DNA of 64,000 nucleotides from Mycobacterium sp. DL. GTDB lineage: Bacteria; Actinomycetota; Actinomycetes; Mycobacteriales; Mycobacteriaceae. The notes under the pieces are model-generated. The model was given only the letters and a program-made list of their open reading frames with translations. It did not search any database and was not told where the DNA came from. This document shows positions 1-7,662 of the stretch, piece after piece (within the stretch, counting starts at the first letter, position 1; every line of letters starts with the position of its first letter). A program made the position numbers and the translations under genes. The stretch is from positions 434,001 through 498,000 of the forward strand of contig NZ_CP155796.1 in NCBI RefSeq assembly GCF_039729195.1, read 5' to 3'.

Positions 1-359
1 TGGGCGCCTACTACGACGCCGGGCGGATCATCAACCCGAAACTCGCGAACAGCCAGGCACTCGGCGGAATGGTGTGGGGGATCGGCATGGCGTTGCTCGA
101 GGATTCGCACATCGACCACCGCGACGGGCGGATCGTCAACGCCAACATCGCCGACTACCTGGTTCCCGTCAACGCGGATGTACCCGCGCTGGACGCCACC
201 TTCCTACCCGCAGAGGACACCATCGCCAGCCCGATCGGAGTGAAGGGCCTGGGCGAACTGATGATGATCGGTGTCGCGCCCGCCATCGCCAATGCCGTGT
301 TCAACGCCACCGGCCGGCGCATCACCTCGCTACCCATCACCCCCGAACGCCTGCTGTGA
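1..359 (+). CDS. Xanthine dehydrogenase/CO dehydrogenase-family molybdopterin subunit, C-terminal end (partial)
   Basis: The reading frame is open from base 3 and stops at 359, giving about 119 C-terminal residues of a gene that begins before the window. The stretch AYYDAGRIINPKLANSQALGG and the motif GVKGLGELMMIG are typical of the C-terminus of the large, molybdopterin-binding subunit of molybdenum hydroxylases. The Glu of GLGE corresponds to the active-site base of the family. The tail NATGRRITSLPITPERLL is also standard for it. Such subunits work with an FAD subunit and a 2Fe-2S subunit, which must lie upstream if present. The substrate (purine, aldehyde, CO or other) cannot be inferred from this fragment. 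Confidence 0.9.
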   Translation, partial: GAYYDAGRIINPKLANSQALGGMVWGIGMALLEDSHIDHRDGRIVNANIADYLVPVNADVPALDATFLPAEDTIASPIGVKGLGELMMIGVAPAIANAVFNATGRRITSLPITPERLL

Positions 360-389
360 GCGCTTCGGTGCCCGATGTTGCCAGGTGAA

Positions 390-405
390 CTTACCGATCA
401 GTAAG
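390..405. promoter_or_regulatory. 16-bp palindrome, probable operator upstream of the hydrolase gene
   Basis: The sequence CTTACCGATCAGTAAG reads nearly the same on both strands: arms CTTAC and GTAAG flank a GATC core, with one mismatched pair. It lies 28 bases before the hydrolase start codon, where a TetR-type repressor would block transcription. The cognate regulator is not identified. The nearest TetR gene is at 2178-2768 and nothing links the two directly. Confidence 0.5.
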
Positions 406-433
406 ATCGAGCCTCGAGTCGACAGGAGGCGTG

Positions 434-1294
434 ATGAGCGAAACGAAGTTCGTCGACATCCATGGGGTCAAGCAAGCTGTGGTGGACGAGGGCGAGGGCG
501 ACGAGGTCCTGCTGCTGATCCACGGCATGGCAGGTAGTGCGGACACGTGGCGGGCGGTGATCGCGCAGCTCGCCAAGAAGTACCGCGTGGTGGCTCCCGA
601 CCTCACGGGTCACGGGCAGTCGGAGAAGCCTCGGACGGACTATTCACTGGGTGCTTTTGCCGTTGGTCTGCGCGACCTGCTCGACGAACTCGGTGTCGAG
701 TCGGCGACCGTTGTCGGCCACTCACTCGGTGGCGGGGTGGCCATGCAGTTCCTCTACCAGCATCCGGACTACTGTCGCCGGCTCGTGTTGATCAGCAGTG
801 GCGGACTCGGTCCCGACGTCGGGTTGATCCTGCGACTTCTCGCGGCTCCGGGTGCGGAGTTGGTGATGCCGGTGATCGCGCCGCCCCCGGTGATCCGCGC
901 GGGCAACGCGGTGCGCTCCTGGTTGAGCTCAGCTGGTCTGCGCTCGCCGCGCGGCGCGGAGATCTGGAGTGCCTATTCGTCGTTCTCCGACCGCGGAACC
1001 CGGGACGCATTCCTGCGCACCCTGCGGTCGGTGGTCGACTACCGCGGCCAGTCGGTCAGCGCGCTGAACCGGTTGAAGCTGCGCGAGGACCTGCCCACGC
1101 TGGCGATCTGGGGCGAGCAGGATGCCATCATCCCGGTCGCCCACGCCTACTCGGCGCTCGAGGCCCGACCGGATTGCCGACTCGAGGTGCTGCCCGACGT
1201 CGGCCATTTCGCCCAGGTCGAGGCGCCGACAGAGGTGATCGACATCATCGACGACTTCATCTCCACCACCGTGCCGTCGGACACCCGGGCATGA
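434..1294 (+). CDS. Alpha/beta hydrolase
   Basis: This is a single-domain alpha/beta-hydrolase of 286 residues. The oxyanion-hole region LLLIHGMAGSADTW and the nucleophile elbow GHSLGG are clear near the N-terminus. The remaining triad members are likely the Asp in WGEQDAI and the His in DVGHFAQVE near the C-terminus. ATG at 434 is preferred over GTG at 431 because AGGAGG ends four bases before it. Such enzymes cleave esters, lactones or C-C bonds of ring-cleavage products, and the substrate here is unknown. The gene is monocistronic, convergent with the CsbD gene downstream, and separated from it by a perfect hairpin. A palindrome at 390-405 suggests repressor control. Confidence 0.85.
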   Translation: MSETKFVDIHGVKQAVVDEGEGDEVLLLIHGMAGSADTWRAVIAQLAKKYRVVAPDLTGHGQSEKPRTDYSLGAFAVGLRDLLDELGVESATVVGHSLGGGVAMQFLYQHPDYCRRLVLISSGGLGPDVGLILRLLAAPGAELVMPVIAPPPVIRAGNAVRSWLSSAGLRSPRGAEIWSAYSSFSDRGTRDAFLRTLRSVVDYRGQSVSALNRLKLREDLPTLAIWGEQDAIIPVAHAYSALEARPDCRLEVLPDVGHFAQVEAPTEVIDIIDDFISTTVPSDTRA

Positions 1295-1297
1295 AGC

Positions 1298-1325
1298 GGG
1301 CCGCGCTACCCGGGTAGCGCGGCCC
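1298..1325. terminator. Perfect 14-bp-arm palindrome, bidirectional terminator candidate
   Basis: GGGCCGCGCTACCC is followed immediately by its exact reverse complement, giving a 28-base perfect palindrome with no loop. It sits four bases after the hydrolase stop codon and eleven bases from the stop of the convergent CsbD gene. The position between two convergent genes and the strong GC stem fit a bidirectional terminator. There is no T-tract, as is common in mycobacteria. Confidence 0.75.
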
Positions 1326-1335
1326 ACGGTCACGA

Positions 1336-1509
1336 TCAGCTGGAGAACTTGTCCTTGATGTTCTCGCCGACCTTCTTGACGCCGGCGGTGCCTTCGTCCT
1401 TCTTGCCTTCGGCCTTGAGGTCGTCGTTGCCGGTCACATCACCGACGACCTGCTTGACCTGGCCGATCGCGTCCTCAGCAGCGTTCTTGGCCTTGTCGAC
1501 GATTCCCAT
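1336..1509 (-). CDS. CsbD-family small stress protein (57 aa)
   Basis: Translation gives MGIVDKAKNAAEDAIGQVKQ followed by VVGDVTGNDDLKAEGKKDEG and ending in GENIKDKFSS. The Gly-x-x-Lys-x-x-x-Gly-x-hydrophobic-x-x-Asn/Asp pattern with DLKAEG is the CsbD signature. CsbD proteins are small, hydrophilic, general-stress-induced proteins of unknown molecular function. The start is supported by the Shine-Dalgarno-like AAGGGAA upstream of ATG. The protein is full length for the family. A second, longer CsbD-like gene lies directly upstream on the same strand (1587-1997), so the two may be co-induced under osmotic or stationary-phase stress. That link is an inference. Confidence 0.85.
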   Translation of the reverse strand: MGIVDKAKNAAEDAIGQVKQVVGDVTGNDDLKAEGKKDEGTAGVKKVGENIKDKFSS

Positions 1510-1565
1510 TGTGATTCCCTTTCTTGTGTGGACCGGTGACCCGAGCGGGTTCCGGTAGTGAGCAC

Positions 1566-1580
1566 GGGAGGTGACCTCCC
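1566..1580. terminator. Short hairpin after the long CsbD-like gene
   Basis: GGGAGGT and ACCTCCC flank a single base, just past the stop codon of the gene at 1587-1997 on the minus strand. It may attenuate transcription running from that gene into the 57-residue CsbD gene. The stem is only six or seven pairs long, so the call is tentative. Confidence 0.35.
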
Positions 1581-1586
1581 GACGAA

Positions 1587-1997
1587 TCAGGACTTGAGCG
1601 CCTGGCGCAGTCCGGCGGTGGCGGCGTGCGCCACGACACGACGACGCTTACCGCGCCGCTTGGTGCTGCGCCGGGCCACCAGCACGACCCCGACGGCCAC
1701 CACCGCGGCAGCCACACCGATCAGCACCCGGTTGTCGTCGAGGTGCATGTCCTGTGCGGCCTGCTTGACCTCGTGGACCTTGTCGTCGGCGGCCTGCTTG
1801 ACCTCATCGACCTTTTGTTCGGCAGACTCGGCGACCTCGCCGGCCTTGTCCTTGACGGCCTCAGCCGTTTGCTTCACCTGGGCCTTGGCTTCATCGACGG
1901 CACCCTCGGCGCGCAGGTCGCTGTTGTCGGTGAGATCGCCGGCGGCCTGCTTGGCCTGACCGGCCAGTTCGTCGACCTTGTTCGAGAAATCGGACAC
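1587..1997 (-). CDS. CsbD-like protein with helical repeat region and C-terminal membrane segment
   Basis: The protein has 136 residues. GTG at 1997 is chosen as start because AAGGAGG lies nine bases upstream, although the frame stays open further. Residues 1-40 resemble CsbD (LAGQAKQAAGDLTDNSDLRAEG). They are followed by a Lys/Ala/Glu-rich amphipathic helical stretch with repeating VKQ-A and DEVKQAA units, like LEA or apolipoprotein-type stress proteins. A hydrophobic segment (VLIGVAAAVVAVGVVLVA) and a strongly basic tail (RRSTKRRGKRRR) end the protein. This suggests a membrane-anchored stress protein facing the cytoplasm with the basic tail. The function is not established. Confidence 0.75.
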   Translation of the reverse strand: MSDFSNKVDELAGQAKQAAGDLTDNSDLRAEGAVDEAKAQVKQTAEAVKDKAGEVAESAEQKVDEVKQAADDKVHEVKQAAQDMHLDDNRVLIGVAAAVVAVGVVLVARRSTKRRGKRRRVVAHAATAGLRQALKS

Positions 1998-2177
1998 AGT
2001 GACAGTCCTCCTTGAATTGTCCCCGCCCCGAGCGGAGGGGCGGCATCGGTTCATTCGGTTGCTGTTCATGTAGTCGGTGGCGATCGCCGGAACCGAATGC
2101 CGACGAACAGTGATGTGCGCCACGGTGTTCACGGTGCGGCGCGTCCCCCCCCTGGGCCGGGGAAGTCCGGTGCGCAG

Positions 2178-2768
2178 CTACAGCGGCAGGCCGGCGTCCA
2201 GAAAATTCAGACCCTCGTACAGGGTCTCCGGGGCCATCGGCGTGCCGTGAAGGGCAGCCATCATGACGCCCGTCATCGCACCGGCGGCGATGCGCAACTG
2301 AGGGTCCTCGGCGGATCGGTTCAGCCGCTCGGCCAAGGCGCCGGTGATCAACTCGATGGTGTGGATGTACTCGTTGTACAGGGCCGCAGCCGCCTCCGGC
2401 AGCGTGTAAAGCAGCTGCTGGCGCGCCATCTCTTCACCCCACTCGGCGCCGGCCATCCCGCTGAAGACCTGCTCGAGGGCGTGGCGGTAGGCCGGGATCG
2501 GCCGCAGTTCCGACGGTGCGGCCAGGAAGAACTCGATGATCGGATCCATCAGGTGATCAGGGATCAGCAGTGCCGCTTTGTTGGGGAAGTACCGGAAGAA
2601 CGTCCGCGGGGAGACGTCGGCGAGCTCGGCGATCTGTTCGATGGTGGTGTTCGGGTAGCCCTGCTTCTGGAAGAGTTCGAAAGCCGCGAGACGCACCGCT
2701 TCACGGGTCCGACGCTTCTTGCGTTCCCGGAGGCCCAGGTCGTCGTCGGCGGCCGTCATACCGGGCAT
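2178..2768 (-). CDS. TetR/AcrR-family transcriptional regulator
   Basis: This 196-residue protein has a classic N-terminal TetR helix-turn-helix, TIEQIAELADVSPRTFFRYFPNKAAL at about residues 43-68. The sequence TFFRYF and the C-terminal half resemble regulators with an acyl-CoA-like ligand-binding domain. It stands alone between the CsbD-like gene and the SnoaL-like gene, both transcribed in the same direction. No palindromic site was seen immediately upstream of it, so its target is unknown. Confidence 0.9.
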   Translation of the reverse strand: MPGMTAADDDLGLRERKKRRTREAVRLAAFELFQKQGYPNTTIEQIAELADVSPRTFFRYFPNKAALLIPDHLMDPIIEFFLAAPSELRPIPAYRHALEQVFSGMAGAEWGEEMARQQLLYTLPEAAAALYNEYIHTIELITGALAERLNRSAEDPQLRIAAGAMTGVMMAALHGTPMAPETLYEGLNFLDAGLPL

Positions 2769-2832
2769 TGTCCCGCATCGGGGGTCGCTCCACGCAGGTT
2801 ACCGATGTGGCGTCACGGCGTCGTTTCCTTCC

Positions 2833-3282
2833 TCAAGCAACCGAATGCGGATCGTCGGCCGACCCAGCCGATCCGTAGTCACCCCAGCCGCCCTGCACCA
2901 TCGTCTGGAACTTCCATCCGCCTTCTGACTTCACCAGCAGATCGCCGTAGCGCACATGCTGCGCGAAGTCCGCGCCCGCGATCGTGGCGTCGGTGATCAC
3001 GAACACCAGGTTCTGGTTGAGGAAGTGCGGTGTGCGGATGGACTCCATCGTGAAATCGCCGCTGCCACTGAGCTGTTCGGTCATCTGCGCGACGAAGTGG
3101 TCGCGGTCGCATGGGTCGGCCCGGCCGTCGGTGACCTCGTTGAGCGGGAACATCGCTTGATCCGCCATTCCCTCGACGTCCTTGGCGACCGCCATCGCGT
3201 CATACCGCTCGAACCAGGCGAGCACCCCTTCGACGTCTGCTGCCGTGGGGGTGAATCCACCCTGCTCTGGCATCACAACCAT
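2833..3282 (-). CDS. SnoaL-like / NTF2-fold protein
   Basis: The protein is about 149 residues with the pattern of the SnoaL-like NTF2 fold: VLAWFERYDAMAVAKDVEGMADQAMFPLNEVTDG, then MESIRTPHFLNQNLVFVITDA and a C-terminal WKFQTMVQGGWGDYG. NTF2-fold proteins include isomerases, dehydratases and small-molecule binders, so no activity is assigned. ATG at 3282 is chosen because AGGAG lies eight bases upstream. ATG at 3288 would leave only two bases. The gene is divergent from a TetR regulator at 3404, with a 29-base palindrome between them that overlaps the promoter region of both. It is therefore the probable target of that regulator. Confidence 0.8.
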   Translation of the reverse strand: MVVMPEQGGFTPTAADVEGVLAWFERYDAMAVAKDVEGMADQAMFPLNEVTDGRADPCDRDHFVAQMTEQLSGSGDFTMESIRTPHFLNQNLVFVITDATIAGADFAQHVRYGDLLVKSEGGWKFQTMVQGGWGDYGSAGSADDPHSVA

Positions 3283-3305
3283 GATCATCTCTCCTGTCGC
3301 TCTTG

Positions 3306-3334
3306 CTGTACTCAGTACACTGTACATAGTACAG
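3306..3334. promoter_or_regulatory. 29-bp near-perfect palindrome, TetR operator candidate
   Basis: The arms CTGTACTCAGTACA (3306-3319) and TGTACATAGTACAG (3321-3334) are inverted repeats around a central C, with 12 of 14 pairs matching. Each arm itself contains GTAC half-sites, so two dimers could bind. It lies in the gap between the divergent SnoaL-like gene (start 3282) and the TetR gene (start 3404), the standard place for an autoregulatory TetR operator. Confidence 0.75.
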
Positions 3335-3403
3335 AGATCAGGGGATGTGACATGGTGGGCTGGATGTGAGGAGCGTCGACGACAGAGAGGCAGCGCGCAG
3401 GCT

Positions 3404-4195
3404 ATGGGCGAACGCACCCCCAAGCGGGGCGCCGGCGGCGCGCAAAGCAGCGCGGGCGACCCGGCGCGCACGCTCTCACTGTTGTGGCGTCAACCCGGCG
3501 ACGGCCGGGCTTCCCGAGGGCCCAGGCAGCGCACCACCGTGGACGCAGTGGTCACCGCCGCCATAGAGGTCGCCGACAGTGAGGGCCTGAGTGCGCTGAC
3601 CATTCGGTCGGTCGCCGCCGGGCTGGGTATCACCCCGATGGCCACCTACACCTACGTCGCAGGCAAGGCCGAACTGCTCGATCTGATGCTCGACACCGTG
3701 TATCAGCAGATGCCGCGGGCAACTCTGTCCGGAATGGCCTGGAGGGAAAAGGTTTCGGTGATCGCCGAGGAGAACCGAGGGATGTTCGAACGCCATCCCT
3801 GGGTAGCGTCGGTGGCCACCACCCGGCCACCGCTGGGTCCGGGCATGATGGCCAAGTACGAGCACGAACTGCTCGCCTTCGACGGTGTCGGCCTCTCCGA
3901 TGTCGAGATGGACGCCGCCCTGACCTATGTCCTGGGCTTTGTCACCTCTGTAGCCCGAATCGCCATCGACACCGATCGCGCGTCTGCGGACAGTGGCGTG
4001 AGCGACCGCGACTGGTGGGAGCGCGCGGCGCCACTGTTGGCCGACGTCCTGGACGCTGAACGGTTCCCTCTGGCCACGCGGGTGGGGGCGGCGGCAGGCG
4101 AGAGGCACGGCAGTGCCTACAGCGCCGCCCACGCCTACGAGTTCGGTCTGGCGCGGGTATTGGACGGACTCGCTGCGCTCATCGACGGGCGCTGA
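3404..4195 (+). CDS. TetR-family regulator with TetR_C-type ligand domain
   Basis: With ATG at 3404 the protein has 263 residues. A variable basic N-terminal extension (GERTPKRGAGGAQSS...LLWRQPGDGRASRGPRQ) precedes the helix-turn-helix ALTIRSVAAGLGITPMATYTYVAGKAELLDLM. This arrangement, with a proline/arginine leader then TVDAVVTAAIEVADSEG, is typical of actinobacterial TetR proteins related to antibiotic-responsive regulators. The C-terminal domain is about 150 residues. The start is uncertain because no strong ribosome binding site precedes ATG, and the frame extends further upstream across the operator. It probably represses itself and the divergent SnoaL-like gene through the palindrome at 3306-3334. 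Confidence 0.8.
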   Translation: MGERTPKRGAGGAQSSAGDPARTLSLLWRQPGDGRASRGPRQRTTVDAVVTAAIEVADSEGLSALTIRSVAAGLGITPMATYTYVAGKAELLDLMLDTVYQQMPRATLSGMAWREKVSVIAEENRGMFERHPWVASVATTRPPLGPGMMAKYEHELLAFDGVGLSDVEMDAALTYVLGFVTSVARIAIDTDRASADSGVSDRDWWERAAPLLADVLDAERFPLATRVGAAAGERHGSAYSAAHAYEFGLARVLDGLAALIDGR

Positions 4196-4220
4196 CAACA
4201 GGTCTTCCCGCGAGGCCCGA

Positions 4221-4260
4221 CAACTTGTATGATGAGTTGCAACACACATCATACAAGTTG
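4221..4260. promoter_or_regulatory. Operator: 14-bp perfect inverted repeat for a FadR-type GntR regulator
   Basis: CAACTTGTATGATG (4221-4234) and its exact reverse complement CATCATACAAGTTG (4247-4260) are separated by 12 bases. A smaller palindrome GTTGCAAC (4236-4243) lies in the spacer. TTGTATGAT/ATCATACAA half-sites are characteristic of FCD-domain (FadR subfamily) GntR regulators. The site lies 12 bases upstream of the dehydratase start codon, and a GntR gene follows in the same direction, so control of the operon and autoregulation is the simplest reading. Confidence 0.8.
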
Positions 4261-4272
4261 CGAGGTAGAGCT

Positions 4273-5394
4273 ATGTCCGACCGAATCCGGCACCTGAGGC
4301 TGTCGCACGTGGTGTTGCCGCTGGACCATCCGGTGAGCGACGCCAAGGTGCTCACCGGCCGCCAGAAGCCACTGACCGAAACGGTGATGCTGTTCGTCGA
4401 GGTGCTCACCGAAGACGGTTTCCAGGGAACAGGTTTCAGCTACTCCAAACGTGCCGGCGGGCGAGCCCAGTACACACACCTGTGTGAGGTCGCCGAAACG
4501 GTGCTCGGCCAGGACCCGTCCGACATCGACAAGATCTACCAGTCCCTTCTGTGGGCCGGCGCTTCCGTCGGCCGCTCCGGGACGGCCACCCAGGCGATCG
4601 CGGCACTCGACGTGGCGCTGTGGGATCTCAAGGCCCGACGCGCGGGGCTGCCTCTGGCGAAACTCCTGGGCTCTCATCGTGATTCGTGCAGGGTGTACAA
4701 CACCTCGGGGGGTTTCCTACAGGCCTCGGTCGAGGAGATCAAAGAGAAAGCCACAGCGTCCGTCGAGTCGGGCATCGGCGGCATCAAAATCAAGGTGGGT
4801 CAACCAGATTGGCGGACCGATCTGGAGCGGGTGGCCGCGCTGAGGGAGCATCTCGGCGACACCCCGCTCATGGTTGATGCCAACCAGCAGTGGGGTCGCG
4901 CGCGTGCTCGACGGATGTGCCGCGAGCTCGAACAGTACGATCTGATCTGGATCGAGGAGCCCCTCGACGCGTGGGATGCAGTCGGCCACGCCGATCTCAG
5001 CCACACATTCGACACCCCGATCGCGACGGGGGAGATGCTCACGTCGGTCGCCGAGCACATGGCGCTCATCGATGCGGGCTACCGGGGCATCGTGCAACCC
5101 GACGCACCGCGCATCGGAGGCATCACGCCGTTCCTGCGCTTCGCCACCCTGGCCGCGCACGCCGGCCTGGCGCTGGCGCCGCACTACGCGATGGAGATCC
5201 ATCTTCACCTCGCGGCGGTGTACCCGACCGAACCGTGGGTAGAGCACTTCGAGTGGCTGAATCCGTTGTTCAACGAACGCATCGAGATTCGCGACGGACG
5301 GATCTGGCTGTCCGATCGGCCCGGGCTCGGCTTCACACTGAGCGACCGGATGCGGGAACTCACGGTGGCCAGCGCTGAGTTCGGTGCAGGGTGA
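4273..5394 (+). CDS. L-talarate/galactarate dehydratase (enolase superfamily, mandelate racemase subgroup)
   Basis: This 373-residue enzyme shows all catalytic positions of the mandelate-racemase subgroup: the K-x-K motif K172-I-K174, metal ligands D202, E228 and E254, and the general acid/base His304 paired with Asp277. The spacing (26, 26 and 50 residues) and blocks such as AGASVGRSGTATQAIAALD, RVYNTSGGF and PWVEHFEWLNPLFNERIEIR match the L-talarate/galactarate dehydratase (TalrD/GalrD) family as I recall it. Such enzymes dehydrate hexarates to keto-deoxy sugar acids in the cytoplasm. The start is set by GAGG a few bases before ATG. The gene shares an operator-controlled unit with the GntR gene 33 bases downstream, and a TctABC transporter lies beyond, which fits uptake and catabolism of sugar diacids. 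Confidence 0.85.
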   Translation: MSDRIRHLRLSHVVLPLDHPVSDAKVLTGRQKPLTETVMLFVEVLTEDGFQGTGFSYSKRAGGRAQYTHLCEVAETVLGQDPSDIDKIYQSLLWAGASVGRSGTATQAIAALDVALWDLKARRAGLPLAKLLGSHRDSCRVYNTSGGFLQASVEEIKEKATASVESGIGGIKIKVGQPDWRTDLERVAALREHLGDTPLMVDANQQWGRARARRMCRELEQYDLIWIEEPLDAWDAVGHADLSHTFDTPIATGEMLTSVAEHMALIDAGYRGIVQPDAPRIGGITPFLRFATLAAHAGLALAPHYAMEIHLHLAAVYPTEPWVEHFEWLNPLFNERIEIRDGRIWLSDRPGLGFTLSDRMRELTVASAEFGAG

Positions 5395-5427
5395 TGAGCG
5401 CTCGCGCGAAGAATAGAAGACGATGAT

Positions 5428-6117
5428 GTGACTGTGGAGACGTCACTGGCGCAGCGGGTGGTCGCGGGACTCAAGGACAAGATCTTCTCGGGCGACCTTC
5501 CGCCGGGGCACAAGTTGCCGTCGGAGGCGGAGCTCATCGACGAGTTCGGGGTGTCCCGCACCGTGGTGCGCGAGGCAGTCACCCGGTTGCGCGCCGAGGG
5601 CCTGCTGGAAACATTCCAGGGCCGAGGATCGTTCGTGCTGGCCGTCCCGGCACCGTCGTCGTTCACCGTCGAGTCGTCGGCATTGCGGACCCACCGCGAC
5701 GTGCTCGACATGATCGACTTCCGGCTGGGCGTGGAGAGCGAGACGGCCGCGTTGGCAGCGGCCCGCATCAACCCGGCGGGACAGAAGACGATCACGGCGG
5801 CCCTCGATGCGTTCGTCGCTGCCGCACCGGCGGACGCGGTCGAGGCCGACTACCTCTTCCACCGCGCCGTCGCGGCGGTCAGCGGTAACCGGTTCTGTCT
5901 GGAGCTTCTCGACTCGCTGGGCCCGATGATGATCATGCTGCCGCGCACCCGGTTGAGCGACGAGTACTCGATGACCGACGCCGGCCACGTGGCCCGGGTC
6001 CAGCGCGAGCACGACGACATCGCGGCCGCCGTCCTGGCCGGCGACCCGGACACCGCCAGGGCCGCGATGCGTGTGCACCTGGGCAACACCCGCAGGCGCC
6101 TCGACGCCGGACGGTGA
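5428..6117 (+). CDS. GntR-family regulator, FadR subfamily (FCD domain)
   Basis: The 229-residue protein has an N-terminal winged helix with GDLPPGHKLPSEAELIDEFGVSRTVVREAVTRLRAEGLLETFQGRGSFV, the GntR signature, and a C-terminal helical FCD ligand domain ending in AAMRVHLGNTRRRL. The initiation codon is GTG. No ATG is available in frame nearby. It is co-directional with the dehydratase gene and convergent with tctA. The TTGTATGAT-type operator at 4221-4260 fits this subfamily. It likely senses a sugar acid or a metabolite of it and releases the dehydratase promoter. Confidence 0.9.
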   Translation: MTVETSLAQRVVAGLKDKIFSGDLPPGHKLPSEAELIDEFGVSRTVVREAVTRLRAEGLLETFQGRGSFVLAVPAPSSFTVESSALRTHRDVLDMIDFRLGVESETAALAAARINPAGQKTITAALDAFVAAAPADAVEADYLFHRAVAAVSGNRFCLELLDSLGPMMIMLPRTRLSDEYSMTDAGHVARVQREHDDIAAAVLAGDPDTARAAMRVHLGNTRRRLDAGR

Positions 6118-6120
6118 GGG

Positions 6121-7647
6121 TCAGACACCCACGCTGTCGGTGGCGTCGGTGTTCTGGCTGCGCTTCGCGCGACCGGACTTCACGATGTGCCGGATCGCGG
6201 GTATGGCCACCAACAGCACGAAGATCGCCAGGATGGTGCCCGAAATCGGCCGGGTCACAAAGCCACTCGGGTCGCCGCCGAAGATCAACATCGAACGACG
6301 GGTACTCGACTCGATGATCGATCCCAGGACGAACGCCAACACCATCGGGCCGGGGTCGAATCCCGCCTTCTTCATCAGGTAGCCGATGACCCCGAACACC
6401 ACCATCAGGAAGATGTCGAACGTCGAGTTGTTGATCGTGTAGACGCCGAGGATCGTGATGAGCGCGGTGATCGGCGCCAGGATCGCCGGGCGGACCCGCA
6501 GGATGCGGACGAACAATCCGACCAGCGGAATGGACAGGATCAACAGCATGATGTTGCCGATGTACATCGAGTTGATGACGCCCCAGAACACGTCGGGACG
6601 TTCGTCGACCAGTTGCGGACCCGGTGACACACCGAGGATCAGCAACGCCCCGAACAACATCGCCATCGAGGCGTTGGCCGGCAACCCGATGGTGAGCAGC
6701 GGGATGAACGATGACGTGGCCGCCGCGTTGTTCGCGGTTTCGGGTGCGGCGACACCCTCGATGGCGCCGCGGCCGAACCGCTCCGGGGTCTTCGACCGGC
6801 GCTTCTCGGTGGCGTAGGCGACGATCGACGACAGCACCGCGCCGCCGCCGGGCAGCACGCCCAGCACGAAGCCGATCACCGAACCGCGACCGATGGCACC
6901 CGAGGACTGTTTGAGTTCCTTGCGGGACGGCCAGACATTGCCCACCTTCGCCGGTGCCTGGACTTTGCGGTGCCGCTGCTCGAGGTTGTAGAGGATCTCG
7001 CCGACACCGAAGAGGCCCATCGCCACGACGACGAAGTCGATGCCGTCGGCGAGTTGCAGACTGTCGAACGTGAAACGTGATGCGCCACTGAAACTGTCCC
7101 GGCCCACGGTGGCGAGCAGCAGGCCGACGGTGCCGGCAATCAGCGCCTTGAGCTTGTTGCCGCTGCCGATGGTGGCGACGAGCAACACGCCGAGCAGCGC
7201 GAGCGCGGCGTACTCCGGTGGCCCGAACTCGAGCGCGACACTGGCCACCACCGGCGCCAACAGCGTCAGTCCGATGATCGAGATCGTCGCTCCGACAAAG
7301 GATCCGATGGCAGCGATACCGAGCGCCGTCCCTGCCTTCCCCTGTTTGGCCAGCGCGAACCCGTCGAACACGGTGACCACCGACGACGCTTCACCCGGCA
7401 GGCGGAGCAGCACCGAGGTGATGGTGCCGCCGTACTGGGCGCCGTAGTAGATCCCGGCGAGCATGATGATCGCCGAGACCGGGTCGATGGTGTAGGTGAT
7501 CGGCAACAGGATCGCGATGGTGGCCGCGGGGCCGAGGCCTGGCAGGACACCGATGACCATGCCGACGAGCACGCCGACGAGGCAGTACAGCAGGTTGTGC
7601 GGCTCGATGACGAGCGCAAACCCGTCGAGAAACGCGTTCAGGTCCAT
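6121..7647 (-). CDS. tctA: Tripartite tricarboxylate transporter, large membrane subunit TctA
   Basis: At 508 residues this is a typical TctA. It is strongly hydrophobic with about 10-12 membrane segments and the conserved N-terminal signature GMVIGVLPGLGPAATIAILLP and LAGIYYGAQYGGTITSVLLRLPGEASSV. A second GxLPGGGAVLSS motif occurs in the middle, reflecting the internal duplication of the family. TctA forms the permease with TctB and receives substrate from the binding protein TctC. It is last in the tctC-tctB-tctA order. Its stop lies three bases from the end of the convergent GntR gene, so the transporter and the galactarate dehydratase are probably functionally linked. Confidence 0.93.
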   Translation of the reverse strand: MDLNAFLDGFALVIEPHNLLYCLVGVLVGMVIGVLPGLGPAATIAILLPITYTIDPVSAIIMLAGIYYGAQYGGTITSVLLRLPGEASSVVTVFDGFALAKQGKAGTALGIAAIGSFVGATISIIGLTLLAPVVASVALEFGPPEYAALALLGVLLVATIGSGNKLKALIAGTVGLLLATVGRDSFSGASRFTFDSLQLADGIDFVVVAMGLFGVGEILYNLEQRHRKVQAPAKVGNVWPSRKELKQSSGAIGRGSVIGFVLGVLPGGGAVLSSIVAYATEKRRSKTPERFGRGAIEGVAAPETANNAAATSSFIPLLTIGLPANASMAMLFGALLILGVSPGPQLVDERPDVFWGVINSMYIGNIMLLILSIPLVGLFVRILRVRPAILAPITALITILGVYTINNSTFDIFLMVVFGVIGYLMKKAGFDPGPMVLAFVLGSIIESSTRRSMLIFGGDPSGFVTRPISGTILAIFVLLVAIPAIRHIVKSGRAKRSQNTDATDSVGV

Positions 7648-7662
7648 GTTTTCGAGCCGTTC

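Noticed and set aside
1349..2015. Plus-strand open frames over the CsbD-like genes
   Set aside because: They are antisense shadows of the minus-strand CsbD genes. The minus-strand frames have ribosome binding sites and recognisable motifs.
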